A program made the translations under genes and the position numbers. From Scleroderma bovista (lineage: Eukaryota > Basidiomycota > Agaricomycetes > Boletales > Sclerodermataceae), in NCBI GenBank assembly GCA_037178675.1, contig JAYMGJ010000102.1:1-21586 (forward strand): 21,586 nucleotides of DNA, read 5' to 3'. The notes beneath the pieces are model-generated. The model saw only the letters and a list, made by a program, of their open reading frames with translations, was not told where the DNA came from and did no database searches. Shown here piece after piece: positions 17,436 to 21,586 of the stretch; position 1 is the first letter of the stretch; the number at the start of each line of letters is the position of its first letter.

Positions 17436-17550
17436 CCAATTGTACTTAGCTACTACCTACTTGCACTGCATGTCAATCATAAATTTGAAATGTCTGTAAA
17501 CAATCAAATGAAAATGAAAATTTCAGGTTACTCGAGCTCTGTCACAACCT

Positions 17551-20539
17551 ATGGATTGTAACATTTCAAAGCGGATATCAAAGCCAACTGAGAAGGTCCG
17601 TGTGGCTGAGGAAGAGAGGGCCGGAACATCAAAGAAGCACAAAAACAATGATGGGCAAGGCCAAACAGTCCAAAAAATGGGGGTGATGGCCCAGTAGGCC
17701 CTACTGAAGATGCCCCAAGCAGCAACACCAACACAGAAGAACCAGACGAACCAGCTGCAAAACAGTCCCGCACTGGAAGCAATGCTGCCCAACATACGAC
17801 AGTGGAAGTAACACCTGAGGACCAGCTCAGTATGTATTAAACTTCAAGGGAGAGTGGCAAAAGAAAATTAATACCTTGTAGCATGCATGAAGAAGGATTG
17901 GAAATCGGGCATGTATGGCTTCTTTGATGAGCCCAAAGTTGAGGTTCACAAAGGATGGCGTGTCCATGTCTTCAAATGCAATGGTCATGGCTGCAAACTC
18001 AAGGAGGGAATAAGAAGGTACATCAATACGAAGGATACCGGATCTACTGGCAATTTGTGTAAGCATGTCAAGGCATGCTGGGGAGCAGACGTACTTCAAA
18101 CCACCGACAAGGCAAAAGATGCCGGTGAAGTGCACAACAAGATTGCACGCAGCATCCTGTGGAACAGATCAATCATGAGTGCTTTTGAGCAGAAGACTGG
18201 AAGGAAGGCGACGTACTCGAATATGCTGTTTACACGCTCCGAGACCAGGTACATCATTGATCTTGAAGTACACGGATTTGATGGCTAATGACATGTCTTG
18301 AAGGGCTGAGATTGTACGCTGGGTGTCGGAAGATCTGCGTCCATACAAGATTATCAGCGACCGTGGCTTTCTGACACTCATGAAAACAGGAAGGCCAACA
18401 TACTACATACCTTCGCCAATGACTGTCTCGCGGGATGTCAAGCTTGTTTTTGCACGAACCCGTCAACGCATAGCTAACATGCTAAGGGTAAGTACACCCT
18501 TGACAACCAATGTCATCGACTAATCACTTACCAGGGACACAATGGAAGGTTGAGTTTCACGACTGACGCCTGGACATTGCCAAACCACCATGCTTTTGTA
18601 GCATTTGTGGTCCATTTTGCACGCAAGGGGGTGCCTATGACCATACCTTTGGACATGGTGGAAGTGCCAAAGGTGAGGTTGTGAATTACAGCCAACAAAT
18701 TGAATACTTACCGGTTGCATTAGTCTCATACTGGCAAGGAGTTGGCAAAGGTATTTGAAAAGGTCCTTGAAGAAAACGGCATATCAGAGAAGGTGACGTT
18801 GCATCCAAACCAAAACCCACTCACCATCCACTGATGTTGACAGCAGATACTTGGTCTCACATGCGACAACACCTCAAATAATGACACAATGATGGCCAAT
18901 CTAGAAGTGATCAATCTCAATTTTAATGGTCAAGAAGTGCATGCCCGCTGTTTTCTGCACACGACAAACCTGACTGCAAAAGCGCTGATGCGCTTGTTTG
19001 ACCCCCGGCTGAATGGGAAAGGATCTGTGGATGAAGATGTTGAAAAAGGCGTACTTGAAGAAGAGGATGCAATGCGAGAAGAACTTGCTGAGATTAGTGG
19101 GGGATAACGAAGATGAAGATGACGAAATGCAAAACCAGGATGACAACAGCGATGGATGGGTTGATGAAGTCAGCGCATTGACAGAGGATGAGAGGAAGAA
19201 ACTGCTAGAAATGATCAAACCAGTGAGATCAGCACTGATGAAGGTAGATGTACTGATTTACGCACCAGACCAGTGCTGATGGCTTTGCTGCTGTACAGTT
19301 GAGGTGCCTGGCTTTCAAGATTATGCATTCCACAACGATTCTTCTTCCAGTGTGGAAGGAGACACTAGAAAGCTTGGGAATGAGCATCCGCTTGATACCG
19401 TGTGATGTTGCAACTCGCTGGAACTCCTCGTCCGATATGGTGGATTTTGCTCTTGATCACCACAAGCCAATTGAAGTGGTTACACAAAAGAGGAGTCTTG
19501 GGCTGAGAGAGTTTGAGTTGAGTGACGAGGAGTGGGCTATACTTGAGGAGCTGCATAAGGTGTTAAAGGTGAGGACACGTTGAAGTGGTGAGGCAGTATG
19601 ACGAATCAACAAACCCAACAGATTCTCAAGCAGGCTATGCTCTACTTCTCGTGCTCTAGTCCCAAACTTGCAGCGGTGATCCCTGCAATGGATCACATTG
19701 ACAAGGAGTTTACAACTTATTCCTTGGATGCCACTTTGTTTTCTCCCCCAATTCGTGCTGCTTTAGAACTCGCAAAGAAGACGTTAAACCATTACTACAC
19801 TCGCACGGACGAATCACACCTTTATCGCATTGCCATGGGTAAGTTCACACATACTTATTCTATTCATTTTGTTCTGAGGGAATAATGTCTAGTTCTGCAT
19901 CCAAGGCACAAGCTGACCTATTTTCGGAAGGCAAAATGGCCAGATCGTTGGATCAGGAGGGCAGAAAGTCTGGTGTGCGAAGAATTTGGCCGTTCATATG
20001 CCGATACGGATAGCACCTCCAATGTCAAAATCACTGAAGAGTCTACACCTAATTTTCAACAAGAAAGCACCAACATTTTTGACAGCCTTGAAGCGTTAGC
20101 GCCTCCCAAGACATCTGAACTAGGGTCTGAACTCAACCGGTACCTCAGCTCGGACGTGGAGCATGTCACTCAGCCACTTCAATGGTGGTACTATGAGTGT
20201 CGTGAGACGTACCCCCATCTCTCAAAGATGGCTCTTGATTATCTTAGCATACCAGGTATGTCTGTTGATGTTCTACTCATGCTGACTGACACAATTGATT
20301 CCCTAGTTACTTCAATTGATGTTGAGTGGCTGTTCAGCCGTGGCCGACTTCTTTTATCACACGTGCGCTCACGTCTCTCCCCGCAATCTATCTGTGCATT
20401 AATCTGTCTCAGTGCTTGGAGCAAGATCGGTTTGGTTAAGGATAGTGATGTCTTGAAGGTTAGTGCAATGCCTGACATTGCTGGACAGAAAGAAATGGTA
20501 TTGGAGGATGGATGGGATGCTATTGAACTTACTACATAG
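17551..20539 (+). pseudogene. hAT transposase, ten exons, two frameshifts
   Basis: Exons: 17551-17829, 17882-18248, 18304-18487, 18535-18672, 18724-18792, 18847-19243, 19299-19568, 19622-19838, 19893-20255 and 20307-20539. Introns are 47-55 nt. With one base added in the G5 run 17679-17683 and one removed in the G5 run 19099-19103, all phases agree and give 838 codons. In order: acidic N-terminus; BED-type zinc finger (FKCNGHGCK with LCKHVKACW); SDRGFLTLMKTGRPTYYIPS; RNase H-fold core with LSFTTDAWTLPNH (first Asp), GLTCDNTSNND (second Asp) and the RCFLHTTNL Cys/His motif; an acidic insert; DVATRWNSS; and the C-terminal dimerisation region WWYYECRETYPHLSKMALDY, DVEWLFSRGRLLLSHVRSRL. The last intron splits LSIP from VTSIDVEW, the most diagnostic block. 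Start ATG 17551 is tentative. Confidence 0.9.
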
Positions 20540-20589
20540 TACATTTGTTGTCATTTCAAATTCTGTTCAGTCAATCAAACCCATGGATA

Positions 20590-20730
20590 TGACCTGTGAG
20601 GGTACATGTCCGGGTATGGCACCTGGACACCCGAGGGTGATACCCAGACCCTTCTGGTGGGTCTGGATAGCAGGTCGGGTATGGGTATGGGTATGGATGG
20701 GGATACCTGAGGGTAGACCCGAGTTACTTC
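20590..20730. repeat. right subterminal motif array of the hAT
   Basis: Repeats of GGGTATGG (three tandem GGGTAT units at about 20676-20696), ACCTGGACACCC, CCCAGACCC, GGGTCTGG and GGTAGACCC. They match the word set of the left array in inverse order and probably serve as transposase binding sites. Confidence 0.7.
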
Positions 20731-20733
20731 CTA

Positions 20734-20741
20734 GTCGTAGC
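20734..20741 (+). repeat. 8-bp target duplication, right of hAT
   Basis: GTCGTAGC, identical to 17297-17304. Confidence 0.97.
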
Positions 20742-21586
20742 TTTGTCATCATACCATTGAATGTGTCATCTTCACATCCGCCATCGTCCACAAAGAGCTC
20801 CATGAGATTGCCTGTTAGAATGTTGTGTAGTCGCTTTGTTACTGTAGCAGAGAACACAGTAGGTGCTCCTGTCCAGCCCATGGCCATCCTCTTGTACCAG
20901 ATGTAGCCTCTGCCGTCCACGAAGAATGTGAAGTAGGGCTGCCATTTTTCTGGAATTTTGATGGCATAGAACCCTGAGGCAAAGTCGAAGACTGATACAT
21001 ACTGGTGTCCACTTAGTCGTTGTTGCTTTGCGTGGATGTCACCTTGGAACATCAGTGGTATCTGCATTGCCTTGTTCAGCTCTGCAAAGTTCTGTGTTAC
21101 TCTCCATTTGGGGGGTTCCTTTGGCGCTTGCACCGTTATTGGCGGTTGTTGTTTCGTTGTGCTGGGTTGATCTATGAACGGATAGTCCATGCTTGCACCT
21201 TCGCACTGGTGGTTTAGCTCTTGTTGGAGGTCCGCTAACGTCATGCCCCCATTTGCATCGTGGGTCTTCTGGGTTAGGACTGTCGGGGCAACATGCTTGA
21301 TATGTGGTATATCTGCATACTCAACCAAGTCAGCCTCGAGCATCTTGTCAACCCACTTATTCATCAACTGGCATTGTGGGGGTTCATTGGCCGTTGGTGG
21401 ACCGTGGTTCGAAACATTGCATCTTCAGGTATTGTTAATTCAACTTGTGCTTCCGGTATGGGTAGCACCTCCTTGAGGGAGCATGCAAAGACATCTGCAA
21501 ACTCTGTTAGTAGCTTAGTTACCTCCTCTCTCTCCTTTGGTGAGGTGTCACTGCCAATTTTGACGCTTCGTGTGATGTAGTCTACC
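20742..21586 (-). pseudogene. gypsy pol: reverse transcriptase N-terminal and palm part
   Basis: Read from the right edge: LTEFADVFACSLKEV, VELTIPEDAMFRTTVHQRPM, then a frame change at the C5 run (plus 21378-21382), then LMNKWVDKMLEADLVEYADI and HVAPTVLTQKTHD. The palm follows: WRVTQNFAELNKA, YVSVFDFASGFYAI (first catalytic Asp), MAMGWTGAPTVFSATV, and FVDDGG (catalytic Asp pair, the YxDD box with F for Y). The frame runs to TKLR, where the hAT insertion cuts it. One more C at 21378-21382 would join PMNP to QCQLMNK. With three breaks (frameshift, insertion, downstream frameshift and stop) no functional RT can form. The protease and gag regions lie outside the window. Confidence 0.88.

Larger units (their letters stand above)
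17305..20733 (+). mobile_element. hAT DNA transposon, 3,429 bp, nested in gypsy RT
   Basis: The ends are near-inverse: TAGGAAATAACATGGG at the left and CCCGAGTTACTTCCTA at the right (inverse TAGGAAGTAACTCGGG, three differences in 16). An exact 8-bp duplication GTCGTAGC flanks it. Its single gene, on the plus strand, encodes a hAT-type transposase. About 125-150 bp inside each end are arrays of GGGT-, ACCTG- and GGTCTGG-like words. Termini and duplication look intact, so the ends could still be mobilised by an active relative, while its own transposase is frameshifted twice. Confidence 0.96.
14758..21586 (-). mobile_element. Ty3/gypsy retrotransposon, interrupted, open at right edge
   Basis: Pol domains read right to left on the minus strand: RT (21586 to 20742), an inserted hAT transposon (17305-20733), the rest of RT (17304 to about 16987), then RNase H and integrase (16986 to 14824). 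RT-RNase H-integrase order marks it as Ty3/gypsy. The purine run TCAAAGGGGGC (plus 14758-14768) about 55 bp after the pol stop is a candidate polypurine tract, followed by TGTAGTAGGGG, a possible LTR start at 14754. No full 3' LTR fits before the host gene that starts at 14666. The 5' part lies beyond the window. Confidence 0.85.

Overview
The window looks like a repeat-rich stretch of a filamentous basidiomycete genome, probably Agaricomycotina. Spliceosomal introns are very short (33-79 nt, mostly 46-62), with GTRNGT donors, CTGAC/CTAAC-like branch points and YAG acceptors. The hAT, Ty3/gypsy and Ty1/copia proteins look fungal, and one decayed gene resembles a multicopy basidiomycete family of unknown function. 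No homology search was possible; family calls rest on motifs and recall.

Layout. 1-1440: 3' end of a Ty1/copia element (RT C-terminus, RNase H, polypurine tract, 3' LTR). 1550-4428: one multi-exon pseudogene (+) carrying two unrelated insertions, a 514-bp hAT-type MITE (1776-2289, 8-bp target duplication) and a 359-bp solo LTR (2757-3115, 5-bp target duplication). Removing each insertion with one copy of its duplication restores the reading frame. 4824-5295: a small element with identical 59-bp terminal direct repeats around a tRNA-derived Pol III promoter. 5400-7905: gene-free repeats, namely MITE ends facing outward, two TGTT...AACA LTR-like copies, and two minisatellite-like arrays of opposite strand bias.

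8114-14666 is the host-gene island, visibly richer in CpG. It holds a single-exon kinase-like gene (-), a roughly 2-kb spacer, a short spliced hypothetical gene (+), the broken 3' end of another gene (+), and an eight-exon gene (-) whose model closes exactly at 420 codons plus stop but which I do not recognise. From about 14758 to the right edge lies a Ty3/gypsy element on the minus strand. Its pol is cut inside the reverse transcriptase by a 3,429-bp hAT transposon (17305-20733) with a perfect 8-bp target duplication. The ten-exon hAT transposase (838 codons in the model) carries two single-base frameshifts.

The window therefore records layered transposition around a few host genes. Two decay signatures recur: premature TGA stops that a single CGA-to-TGA (CpG) transition would explain, and single-base frameshifts, several of them in five-base G/C runs. 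I see no operon-like or defence system. The most unusual items are the small Pol III-promoter element, the GATA-motif cluster inside the solo LTR, and the 420-codon unknown gene whose start lies 157 bp from the gypsy pol stop.
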